Shown here piece by piece: positions 34,981-42,420 of a DNA stretch of 64,000 nt (its first letter is position 1; each line of letters begins with the position of its first letter). The position numbers and the translations under genes are program-made. The stretch covers positions 1,730,001 through 1,794,000 of the forward strand of contig NZ_AP024355.1 in assembly GCF_019704135.1 (NCBI RefSeq). The letters run 5' to 3'. The notes beneath the pieces were generated by a model, which ran no database searches, was not told where the DNA came from, and saw only the letters and a list, made by a program, of their open reading frames with translations. The DNA comes from Desulfuromonas versatilis (GTDB taxonomy: Bacteria > Desulfobacterota > Desulfuromonadia > Desulfuromonadales > NIT-T3).

Positions 34981-35253
34981 GGCTGACTCCTTTCCTGAAG
35001 TTGGGAGGTTGGTGGTTAAAACGTAGACATGTCTACACATTGCAAGGTTGTTGCCATTCCGTGCCACAGGGAAAATTTATTTCCCGGTCCAGGAAAACAG
35101 CCACTTTGTGATGCCAAGATAGCAGATTTAATGGATTTTACCGTTTTGTGCGGTGATCCATGGCGGGGCGGATTGTGCCGTTATGGCACGGGGCGTGGAG
35201 CAGGTTTGTTGCGAATCTGGCACAGTCGGGTGGGCGGGAAAAGGCAGCGAAAA
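34981..35253. other. Regulatory gap upstream of the small regulator
   Basis: Holds the promoter and palindrome of the regulator gene (35017-35045) and otherwise no gene. The right end reaches the nfnB terminator. An inverted GGGAAA/TTTCCC pair is visible around 35070-35085. Confidence 0.5.
35017..35045 (-). promoter_or_regulatory. Promoter with palindromic operator
   Basis: On the minus strand TTGCAA (-35), 17 bases, GTTTTA (-10). The spacer holds GTAGACATGTCTAC (35023-35036), a perfect 14-base palindrome well placed for repression by the small regulator itself. Confidence 0.55.
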
Positions 35254-35290
35254 AACGCCCCCTGCCGCTCAGGGCGGTAGGGGGCGTTTT
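35254..35290 (-). terminator. Terminator of nfnB
   Basis: ACGCCCCCT-GCCGC / GGCGG-AGGGGGCGT stem with flanking A/T runs on both sides; acts for nfnB on the minus strand. Confidence 0.85.
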
Positions 35291-35317
35291 GCTCAGGAGG
35301 GTTCGGCCGGATGCGGA

Positions 35318-36733
35318 TCAGTTGCCGCCGGAAATATAGCTGTGGATGGCGGCTGCAGCCCGTTTGCCATCGCCCATGGCGAGGATGACGGTGGCGCCGC
35401 CGCGGATGATGTCGCCGCCGGCGAAGACCCCGGGCAGGCTGGTGAGGCCGTTCTCGTCGGCCTCAATGTTCCCCCAGCGGTTGAGCTTGAGGTCCGGGGC
35501 GGTGGCGGTCAGCAGAGGGTTGGCGCGGGTGCCCAGGGCGTTGATCACCACATCGACCTCGAGATCGAAGTCTTCACCTTCCACGGGAACCGGCCGGCGG
35601 CGCCCCGAAGCATCGGGTTCGCCGAGGGCCATTTTCTGGCAGCGCAGGGCGGTCGCCCAACCCTTGTCGTCACCAAGGATCTCCAGCGGGGAGGTGAGCA
35701 TGACGAACTCGACCCCTTCCTCTTTGGCGTGGTGGATCTCCTCGACCCGCGCCGGCATCTCCGATTCGCCGCGGCGGTAGACGATCATCGAGCGTTCGGC
35801 GCCGAGGCGGCGGGCGGTGCGCACGCAGTCCATGGCGGTGTTGCCCGCGCCGATGACCGCCACCTTGCGGCCGCGCAGGATCGGGGTGGCACAACTGTCG
35901 GTCTGCCCGGCGCCCATCAGGTTGATGCGGGTCAGGTACTCGTTGGCGGCGTAGACGCCCTTGAGGTTCTCGCCGGGGATGCCGAGCATGGTCGGCAGGC
36001 CCGCGCCGTTGCCGATGAACACCGCGTCGAACTGCTCCTGGAGCTGGGCGATGGTCAGGGTCTTGCCGATGATGACGTTGCACTCGATGGTCACGCCCAT
36101 CTCCACCAGCCGCGCCACCTCGACGTCGATGATGGTCTTGGGCAGGCGGAACTCGGGGATGCCGTAGCGCAGCACCCCGCCGGTATCGTGCAGCGCCTCG
36201 AAGATGGTCACCGCGTGCCCCTTGCGGGCCAGCTCCCCGGCGGCGGTCAGGCCGGCAGGGCCGCAGCCGACCACCGCCACCGACTTGCCGGTGGCAGCGG
36301 GCAGGGCAGGGGCGGCGAGGCGCTCGGGATGGGCCATCGCCCAGTCGGCGACGAAACGCTCCAGGTAGCCGATGGCCACCGGCTGCCCCTTGGCGCCGCG
36401 CACGCACTGGGCCTCGCACTGGGTTTCCTGGGGGCAGACCCTGCCGCAGACCGCCGGCAGGGCGTTGTCCCCCTGCAGGATGCGGGCAGCCTCGGGCAGA
36501 TCGCCCCCGGCCAGGGCCCCGACGAACTCGGGGATGGAGACCCCCACCGGGCAGCCCGCCACGCAGGGGCGGGGTTTGCACAGCAGGCAGCGCTGCGCTT
36601 CGCGAACGGCCATCGCCTCGCCGAGGCCGAGGTTGACTTCGAGAAAATTGCGGCTGCGCTCGACGGCATCCTGTTCGGGCATCTTCACCCGGTCGATGGC
36701 CAGCCGTTCCTTGGCACTGAGATTGTTACTCAT
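35318..36733 (-). CDS. nfnB: NfnB-like NADPH-dependent subunit (GltD-like) of Nfn transhydrogenase
   Basis: 471 residues. The N-terminus carries Cys motifs for two [4Fe-4S] clusters (CLLCKPRPCVAGCP, then CGRVCPQETQCEAQC, residues 49-110). Two nucleotide-binding folds follow: VVGCGPAGLTAAGELARKG for FAD and VIGAGNTAMDCVRTARRLG for NADPH. With NfnA it forms the electron-bifurcating NADH-dependent ferredoxin:NADP+ oxidoreductase. Paired gene nfnA lies upstream with a CACGAAG repeat in the gap. The glutamate synthase small subunit is the close alternative, but the adjacent NfnA-like partner settles the call. Confidence 0.88.
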   Translation of the reverse strand: MSNNLSAKERLAIDRVKMPEQDAVERSRNFLEVNLGLGEAMAVREAQRCLLCKPRPCVAGCPVGVSIPEFVGALAGGDLPEAARILQGDNALPAVCGRVCPQETQCEAQCVRGAKGQPVAIGYLERFVADWAMAHPERLAAPALPAATGKSVAVVGCGPAGLTAAGELARKGHAVTIFEALHDTGGVLRYGIPEFRLPKTIIDVEVARLVEMGVTIECNVIIGKTLTIAQLQEQFDAVFIGNGAGLPTMLGIPGENLKGVYAANEYLTRINLMGAGQTDSCATPILRGRKVAVIGAGNTAMDCVRTARRLGAERSMIVYRRGESEMPARVEEIHHAKEEGVEFVMLTSPLEILGDDKGWATALRCQKMALGEPDASGRRRPVPVEGEDFDLEVDVVINALGTRANPLLTATAPDLKLNRWGNIEADENGLTSLPGVFAGGDIIRGGATVILAMGDGKRAAAAIHSYISGGN

Positions 36734-36778
36734 GGTTTTTTCCTTTTATTATTGAATGCTTTTCAAAATCTGGAAATA

Positions 36779-36856
36779 ACCACGAAGGACACGAAGGTCA
36801 CGAAGGAAAAAGCCAATTTTGGGTATTTCTTCGTGATATTTGTGCTCTTCGTGGTG
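36779..36856. repeat. CACGAAG palindromic repeat, copy 2
   Basis: ACCACGAAGGACACGAAGGT at the left, inverted words ending CTTCGTGGTG at the right, about 78 bases. It sits between nfnA and nfnB. Confidence 0.9.
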
Positions 36857-36878
36857 AAAGTTAACGCTTTTGCCGATT

Positions 36879-37697
36879 TCAAACCGCCAGCCGGCACTGC
36901 TCCTCGTGGTCGCGGTACATGGTCAGCCGGTCGGTGAGGCTGGCGAAGTCGACGGCGTGGCCGTCGAACTCGGGGCCGTCGACGCAGGCGAAGCGCGCTT
37001 CGCCGTCCACCACCACCCGACAGCCGCCGCACATGCCGGTGCCGTCGATCATGATGGGGTTGAGGCTGACGATGGTCTTCACCCCGTAGGGGCGGGTCAT
37101 CTCGGCCACCGCCCGCATCATCGGCACCGGGCCGACGGCGAAGACCGCCTGGGGGGCGCGCTCCGGGTCGTCGAGCATCTCCTTCAACTCGGCGGTGACA
37201 AAGCCCTTGCGCCCCAGCGAGCCGTCCTCGGTGGTGACCCGCACTTCTTTGGAGAAAGCCGCCAACTCGTCAGCGAGGATGATGTAGGGCTCGGCGCGGC
37301 CGCCGATGATGGTGGTCACCTCGTTTCCCTCCTCGGCCAGGGCCCGCGCCATGGGGAAGAGCACCGCGGTGCCGACGCCGCCGCCGATGCAGGCGACCCG
37401 CCCCCAGCGCTCGATCTCCGTGGCCATCCCCAGCGGGCCGGCCACGTCACGCAGAAAGCCCCCGGGCGGGACGGCGACGATCTTCTTGGTCGAGGCGCCG
37501 ATGGCCTGGATGAACAGGGTGATGGTCCCCGCGGCCGGGTCGGCGTCGCCGATGGTCAGCGGGATGCGCTCGTCGCCCGCCTCGCAGCGCACGATGACGA
37601 ACTGGCCGGCCTTGCGGGCCGGGGCGATGCGCGGGGCACGTACCACCATGCGGTGGAGGTTGGGGGCCAGGGTGTCGTTGCTCAGGACTTCGTACAT
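36879..37697 (-). CDS. nfnA: NfnA-like ferredoxin:NADP oxidoreductase subunit
   Basis: 272 residues from ATG 37697; an in-frame GTG at 37706 is equally possible because no strong ribosome site is seen. FAD-binding segment GQFVIVRCEAGDERIPLTIGD, NAD-binding GGGVGTAVLFPMARAL, and a C-terminal [2Fe-2S] motif (MCGGCRV with a later Cys in ARFACVDGPEFDGH). The fold and motifs match NfnA (SudB) and dihydroorotate dehydrogenase electron-transfer subunits. Next to nfnB it gives a complete Nfn, linking NADH, NADPH and ferredoxin pools; this fits the ferredoxin-making PFOR and AOR nearby. Confidence 0.88.
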   Translation of the reverse strand: MYEVLSNDTLAPNLHRMVVRAPRIAPARKAGQFVIVRCEAGDERIPLTIGDADPAAGTITLFIQAIGASTKKIVAVPPGGFLRDVAGPLGMATEIERWGRVACIGGGVGTAVLFPMARALAEEGNEVTTIIGGRAEPYIILADELAAFSKEVRVTTEDGSLGRKGFVTAELKEMLDDPERAPQAVFAVGPVPMMRAVAEMTRPYGVKTIVSLNPIMIDGTGMCGGCRVVVDGEARFACVDGPEFDGHAVDFASLTDRLTMYRDHEEQCRLAV

Positions 37698-37804
37698 GTT
37701 TTTCACCGTTGGGTTGAATGGTTGAAAAAAAGGCCAATCTCAGGGGCGGCCGCCCCTTTTGGTGCCCTGATTTGATGCCGGGTGCAGGCAGAAAAACGAT
37801 ATTT

Positions 37805-37883
37805 ACCACGAAGAACACGAAGCGCACGAAGAAAGGCAAAAAAGATGGGTTTTATCTTCGTGTCCTTCGTGCTCTTCGTGGTG
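37805..37883. repeat. CACGAAG palindromic repeat, copy 3
   Basis: ACCACGAAGAACACGAAG at the left, TTCGTG words ending CTTCGTGGTGG at the right, about 79 bases. It separates the LytTR regulator from nfnA. Confidence 0.9.
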
Positions 37884-37917
37884 GATTCAGCTTTTGCTCC
37901 TGAAAGACGTCTGCAAA

Positions 37918-38628
37918 TCACAGGCCAAGGGTTTCCTTGAGGCTCTTCAGGTAGCGGCGGCTGACGGGGAGGCGGTTGCCGAGGCGGGTCTTGATTTCGG
38001 CGGCGCCGTTTTCGAGCAGGGTGATTTCGTCGATCTGCTCGACGTTGACCAGGTACTGCTTGTGACAGCGCAGCAGGCCGGTGCGAGCCTCGAGGATCTT
38101 CAGGGTGAGTTCGGTGAAGAAGCTCCCCTGGGCGCAGGTCACGTGCACCCCGCTCAAGTCCGAGTGGACATGCTCGACCTCTTTCGGGTCGACCAGTTTG
38201 ATGCGGTTGGCGCAGATGCAGGGGATGCGGTTGATGGCAGGCGTTTCGTAACTGGGCCGGGCCCCCTGGCGGATCAAGCGGCGGATCTTGTCGACGGTCT
38301 TGCCCAGGCGCTCCTGCTCGACGGGCTTGAGCAAATAGTCGAGGGCGTTCTCCTCGAAGGCCTTGAGGGCGTACTCGTCGTAGGCGGTGACGAAGACCAC
38401 GTGGGGCATGATGTCCTCGTCGATCATGCTGAGCAGCTCGAAGCCGCTGAGCAGAGGCATCTGGATATCGAGAAACACCAGTTCGGGCTTTTCGAGGTGG
38501 ACCACCTTGATTGCCTCGATGGGGTTGGCGCAACTGGCCACGATGTCGAAGCCGCCGATCTCCTCCAGCAGCAGTTCCAGCTCTTCACGGGCGTGCAGTT
38601 CATCGTCGACGATGACGGTCCGGATCAT
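37918..38628 (-). CDS. LytTR-family response regulator
   Basis: 236 residues from ATG 38628, overlapping the kinase stop (ATGA). The receiver domain has DDE at residues 8-10 and phospho-acceptor Asp 54 (LVFLDIQMP); YDEYALKAFEENALDYLLKP is the usual end of the receiver. The C-terminal LytTR domain (RIKLVDPKEVEHVHSDLSG to LPVSRRYLKSLKETLGL) binds DNA. Members such as BtsR and YpdB respond to pyruvate through a LytS-type kinase. Here the pair sits between Nfn genes and ackA/PFOR, so control of pyruvate or acetate flow is an attractive inference. Confidence 0.88.
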   Translation of the reverse strand: MIRTVIVDDELHAREELELLLEEIGGFDIVASCANPIEAIKVVHLEKPELVFLDIQMPLLSGFELLSMIDEDIMPHVVFVTAYDEYALKAFEENALDYLLKPVEQERLGKTVDKIRRLIRQGARPSYETPAINRIPCICANRIKLVDPKEVEHVHSDLSGVHVTCAQGSFFTELTLKILEARTGLLRCHKQYLVNVEQIDEITLLENGAAEIKTRLGNRLPVSRRYLKSLKETLGL

Positions 38629-40301
38629 AACTGGCAACCTTCCGCCGGCAGGCTGATGGACACCAGGGTGAATTCCTCGGGCGTGCAGCTGATGCGGATG
38701 CCGTACTGGCTGCCGCAAAGATTTTTTATCCGCTTGTCGACGATGTTCATTCCCAGTCCTCCCCCCTGGATCTCCTTGCAGTAGGTCCCTGCGTTATCCT
38801 CCACCTCGATGGTGACCTGTTGTCCGCTGCGGCGCACCGCGACCCGGACCACGCCCTGCTCGATCATGTTGGATATGCCGTGCTTGACGGCGTTCTCGAT
38901 GATCGGCTGCAGGGTGAAGGTGGGGATCCTCAGCTCGCCCAGCCCCGGTTCGACCTCGATTTCTACCTGCAGTTTATCCTCGAAGCGGGCCTTCTCAATT
39001 TTCAGGTAGGAATTGACATGGTCGACCTCCTCGTCGACGGTGGCCAGATCACCGGAACGTTTGAGGTTCTTGCGGAAGAAATTGGACAGGTGCTGCAGCA
39101 GCTCCCGCGCCCGCAGCGGATCTTTGCGGATGATGGCCATGATCGTGTTCAGGGCGTTGAACAGGAAGTGCGGGTTGATCTGGGCCTGGATCAGCTTGAG
39201 CTCCGAGGTTACCAGCAGGTTTTTCTGCTCTTCGTAACGGTAACGCAGCAGCTGGTCGGAGAGCAACCCGGCGATCCCCTCGCCGAGGGTCTTGTTCATG
39301 TTGAGAAACCGCCGGTTCTTCGGTTCGTAGAGCTTGATGGTGCCGATCACCTGCTCATCGATGTGCAGCGGGACGATCAGGACCGAAGTCAGCGGGCAGT
39401 TGCCCGACAGCGAGCACTGGTAGGGTTCGGACTGGCCGTTGACCCAGATGACCTCGTTGTTGCGGATGGCCTGCTGGGTTAGAACCGAGGCGATGGGCGA
39501 ATTGGGGAGGTGATGGTCGGAGCCGATCCCCTCGAAGGCGAGGATCTTATTGGTGTCGGTGATGGCGACGGCGCCGACCCCCGACTCCTCGTGGATGATC
39601 CGGGCCAGGTTGCGGGCGGTCTCCGCGCCGAATCCCTTGCCGAGAATCCCCAGGGAGCGTTCGGCGATCTTGAAGGCCCTGGCCGAAAACATCACGCTGA
39701 GCTTGTCGAAGGTATCCTTCTGGTCGCGCAGGATACTCATGAACAGAAAGGTCCCCAGGGCGTTGGCGGTGATCATCGGTATGGCGATGATCTGCACCAG
39801 CGCCAGGCTGTTCTCCAGCGGCCGACCCAGCCCGGCGATGATCGCCATGTGCACCAGCTCGCCGACGAAGGTCGTGATGAAGGCCACCCGGGGGTTGTAG
39901 ATCTGCTCCGAGCGGTTGCGGCGGCAGAGATAGAGATGGACCATCCCCCCGAGGAACCCCTCGAAGGTGGTGGCGAGCATGGCCGGCGCGGCGACGAAGC
40001 CGCCGACGAAATAGCGGTGCAGGCCGCCGGTGAAGCCGACCGCTGTTCCCAGCAGTGGCCCGCCGATGATGCCGGCCAAAACCGCGCCGATGGCCCGGGT
40101 ATTGGCTACCGCGTCGCGGACCGGCAGACCGAAATAGGTGCCCAGGATCGAGAAAACCGAAAAGATGAGGTAGAGGATGAGCTTTTGCCGCGAGTTCAGC
40201 GTCTCGCCCGCCAGGGCTTTGAAGGCGGGCGATTTGCTGAACAGGTAGCCGATGACCAGGAAGACGCTCATTTCCTGGATCAGGGCGAAAAACAGTTTCA
40301 T
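38625..40301 (-). CDS. LytS-type membrane sensor histidine kinase
   Basis: 558 residues from ATG 40301. The N-terminal 5TM-LYT domain (about 1-190; five or six helices, GTYFGLPVRDAVANTRAIGAV and GGPLLGTAVGFTGGLHRYFVGG) is followed by a GAF-like domain (about 210-350), a His_kinase domain with QAQINPHFLFNALNTI (phospho-His in NPHF) and an HATPase domain (ENAVKHG, GGLGMNIVDKR). This is the build of LytS, BtsS and YpdA. It is translated together with the LytTR regulator. The GAF-like part contains CSLSGNCPL, two Cys that could be redox-sensitive. A TGGTCAGACCA operator lies about 100 bases upstream of the start. Confidence 0.88.
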   Translation of the reverse strand: MKLFFALIQEMSVFLVIGYLFSKSPAFKALAGETLNSRQKLILYLIFSVFSILGTYFGLPVRDAVANTRAIGAVLAGIIGGPLLGTAVGFTGGLHRYFVGGFVAAPAMLATTFEGFLGGMVHLYLCRRNRSEQIYNPRVAFITTFVGELVHMAIIAGLGRPLENSLALVQIIAIPMITANALGTFLFMSILRDQKDTFDKLSVMFSARAFKIAERSLGILGKGFGAETARNLARIIHEESGVGAVAITDTNKILAFEGIGSDHHLPNSPIASVLTQQAIRNNEVIWVNGQSEPYQCSLSGNCPLTSVLIVPLHIDEQVIGTIKLYEPKNRRFLNMNKTLGEGIAGLLSDQLLRYRYEEQKNLLVTSELKLIQAQINPHFLFNALNTIMAIIRKDPLRARELLQHLSNFFRKNLKRSGDLATVDEEVDHVNSYLKIEKARFEDKLQVEIEVEPGLGELRIPTFTLQPIIENAVKHGISNMIEQGVVRVAVRRSGQQVTIEVEDNAGTYCKEIQGGGLGMNIVDKRIKNLCGSQYGIRISCTPEEFTLVSISLPAEGCQL

Positions 40302-40401
40302 GGCGGCGATCTCCGCTGGCGAGCCGCGAATGCCCCGCCCGATGGTTGGTTCGGGGGTGGGGAACGGCTGCACAATCTACTTTGAGTCTATCATGGTAAA
40401 C

Positions 40402-40412
40402 TGGTCAGACCA
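40402..40412. promoter_or_regulatory. GntR-type operator (FadR/LldR class), site 1
   Basis: TGGTCAGACCA, extended to CTGGTCAGACCAG as a near-perfect palindrome. The TGGTnnnACCA core is the known site of LldR/PdhR/GlcC-like GntR regulators. It lies about 100 bases upstream of the LytS start. Confidence 0.55.
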
Positions 40413-40643
40413 GAATCCTAGCCGGTATACGAAGGAGATGTCAATCCCTTTGCCCCTGGCCGGTTTTCGCCATGGAAGTGGTGAATTTTCCCCACGTTTC
40501 CACGTATACGACAAAACCCTGTTTTGCTCGACCAGGTTGGAGCGCCGGGGAAGGGCGATTTTCCGTTGTCAGGGGGATTTTGTGGTCTATTTCGTGGTGT
40601 TGCGTGCAAGTTGTTGAAATATATAGGAACCAAAAATTTGTGC

Positions 40644-40673
40644 TTGACACGTAAACATGCTCTTCATTAGGTT
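40644..40673 (+). promoter_or_regulatory. Sigma-70-like promoter of ackA
   Basis: TTGACA (40644-40649), 18-base spacer, TAGGTT (40668-40673). The spacer starts with CGTAAACATG, resembling one arm of the palindrome upstream of the small regulator at 34980. Confidence 0.5.
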
Positions 40674-40680
40674 GTCTAGC

Positions 40681-40691
40681 TGGTAAGACCA
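40681..40691. promoter_or_regulatory. GntR-type operator, site 2
   Basis: TGGTAAGACCA directly after the proposed -10 of ackA, a position where a bound repressor would block transcription. It matches site 1 in all symmetric positions. No GntR gene is in the window. Confidence 0.6.
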
Positions 40692-40754
40692 ATTTCTCTC
40701 TCTCCCTGACCCCGACTCTCCGGTCCAATGTAACTGAAGGAGGTATTGTACCCC

Positions 40755-42026
40755 ATGGATATTCTGGCTCTGAATTGCGGCAGCTCGTCAGTCAAATACC
40801 AGCTCTTCAGCTGGGAACGAAAGGAAATCATCGCCAAGGGGATGGTGGAGCGCGTGACCATCGAAGGTGGGTTCATCATTCACGAGGTCCCCGGGCGCAA
40901 AACCTACCGTGAAGAGCACGAATGCCCCGATCACCGCGTGGCGATTCAGCTGATTATGAAAACCCTGGCCGACCCCGAGCAGGGGGTGGTCAAGGACATG
41001 TCCGAAGTCTCGGCCGTAGGGCACCGGGTGGTGCACGGCGGGGAAAAGTTCACCCGCTCGGTGCTCATCGACGACGCGGTGCTCGAGGCGATCAAGGAGG
41101 TCCAGGATCTCGCCCCGCTGCACAATCCGCCCAACATCGCCGGCATCGAGGCGGCCCAGACGGTACTGCCCAACGTGCCCCACGTAGCGATCTTCGATAC
41201 CGCCTTTCACCAGACCATGCCCCGCCCCGCTTTCATGTACCCGCTGCCCATGGAGTGGTACGAAAAGCACGGGGTGCGCCGCTACGGGTTCCACGGCACC
41301 AGCCATCTGTACGTCTCCAAACGCGCCGCCGCCCTGCTCGGGAAAAATCCCGCGGACTGCAAGCTGGTGACCATGCACATTGGAAACGGTGTTTCCCACT
41401 GCGCCATCGATCGGGGGGTCTCGGTGGACACCTCCATGGGGCTTACCCCCCTGGAAGGGGCGGTGATGGGGACCCGCTGTGGCGACATCGACCCGGCCAT
41501 TCCCGGTTTCGTCATGGAGAAGGAGGGGCTTACCGCCAAGCAGATCGACGCCATCCTCAACAAGAAATCGGGCATCCTCGGCGTCACCGGTGAGTACACC
41601 GACCGGCGCGACGTCATCGAAGGGGCCGAGAAGGGCGACGAGCGCTGCCTGCTGGCCATCGAGATGGAGGCCTACCGCCTCAGGAAGTACATCGGCTCCT
41701 ACGCCGCGGCCCTGGGCGGCCTCGACGCGGTGGTGTTCACCGCCGGGGTCGGCGAGATGGGCTGGCAGATCCGCGAAAAGACCCTCGAAGGGCTCGAGTT
41801 TCTCGGCATCCGCCTCGACCGCGAGGTCAACCGCAACACCATGACCCGCAAGCGCGAGACCCTGATCACCACCCCCGACTCGCCGGTCAAGGTGTTCGTC
41901 ATCCCCACCGACGAGGAACTGGTCTTCACCGAGGACGTGGTGGCCATCCTCGAGGGGACCTACACCGACCACATGAACTTCACCTACAGCTTCGCCAAAC
42001 CCGAGTTCGCGAGGTCGGCAGCGTAG
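40755..42026 (+). CDS. ackA: Acetate kinase
   Basis: 423 residues from ATG 40755, with AAGGAGG 11 bases upstream; an in-frame TTG at 40746 is too near that site. Acetate kinase signatures are clear: NCGSSSVKY at the N-terminus, GHRVVHGGE, YGFHGTSHLYVSKRAA, MHIGNGVSHCAI, and FTAGVGEMGWQIRE near the end. It converts acetyl phosphate and ADP to acetate and ATP. No phosphotransacetylase is in this window. The two GntR-type operators and the LytS pair upstream, and PFOR downstream, place it at the pyruvate-to-acetate node. Confidence 0.95.
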   Translation: MDILALNCGSSSVKYQLFSWERKEIIAKGMVERVTIEGGFIIHEVPGRKTYREEHECPDHRVAIQLIMKTLADPEQGVVKDMSEVSAVGHRVVHGGEKFTRSVLIDDAVLEAIKEVQDLAPLHNPPNIAGIEAAQTVLPNVPHVAIFDTAFHQTMPRPAFMYPLPMEWYEKHGVRRYGFHGTSHLYVSKRAAALLGKNPADCKLVTMHIGNGVSHCAIDRGVSVDTSMGLTPLEGAVMGTRCGDIDPAIPGFVMEKEGLTAKQIDAILNKKSGILGVTGEYTDRRDVIEGAEKGDERCLLAIEMEAYRLRKYIGSYAAALGGLDAVVFTAGVGEMGWQIREKTLEGLEFLGIRLDREVNRNTMTRKRETLITTPDSPVKVFVIPTDEELVFTEDVVAILEGTYTDHMNFTYSFAKPEFARSAA

Positions 42027-42063
42027 TTCGGGTTATTGCCATACCCGCAAATAAAAAACTATC

Positions 42064-42139
42064 ACCACGAAGGACACGAAGGCCACGAAGTTAAAATCCA
42101 GGTTTTTCCCTTCTTCGTGTTCTTCGTGCCCTTCGTGGT
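42064..42139. repeat. CACGAAG palindromic repeat, copy 4
   Basis: ACCACGAAGGACACGAAGGC at the left, TTCGTG words ending CTTCGTGGT at the right, about 76 bases. It lies between ackA and the small regulator gene. Confidence 0.9.
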
Positions 42140-42193
42140 AAAGAAAAAAGTTCTTTCAAGTAAAAAAAAGCGTCACAAGGAGTAATTACCGCC

Positions 42194-42373
42194 ATGGGAA
42201 GACCCGCTAAAAACCCCAAGAAATACATCGTCTCCTGTCGCATCGACGACGACGAAATGGAAACCCTGAAGCGGCTGGCCGCCCGGGGCAATACCAACAT
42301 CTCGGACCTGCTGCGCCTGAGCCTCGACCTGCTGGCCCAGGACGGCGCCCCCTCTCCGGGAAACAACGCGTGA
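42194..42373 (+). CDS. Small ribbon-helix-helix-like regulator, paralogue of 34798-34980
   Basis: 59 residues with AAGGAG 11 bases upstream of the ATG. MGRPAKNPKKYIVSCRIDDDEMETL matches the start of the protein at 34798-34980 at most positions; the second helix ISDLLRLSLDLL is also alike. The C-terminal tail (QDGAPSPGNNA) differs. The build suggests an Arc/CopG-type dimeric DNA-binding protein. It sits 47 bases before PFOR and is probably co-transcribed with it, so it may tune ackA/PFOR expression. Confidence 0.72.
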   Translation: MGRPAKNPKKYIVSCRIDDDEMETLKRLAARGNTNISDLLRLSLDLLAQDGAPSPGNNA

Positions 42374-42420
42374 ACCCCTGGCCGCCTGGCCACCAACCCA
42401 CCATGTAAAAGGAGAACTGC

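Larger units (their letters stand above)
40302..40754. other. Divergent control region of the LytS pair and ackA
   Basis: About 450 bases with no credible gene. It contains two TGGTnnnACCA operators (40402-40412, 40681-40691) and the ackA promoter. The middle part has a short AT-rich stretch near 40600-40640. Confidence 0.6.

Noticed and set aside
36779-37883. Short frames with products like TKDTKVTKE
   Set aside because: They translate the CACGAAG palindromic repeats, not genes.
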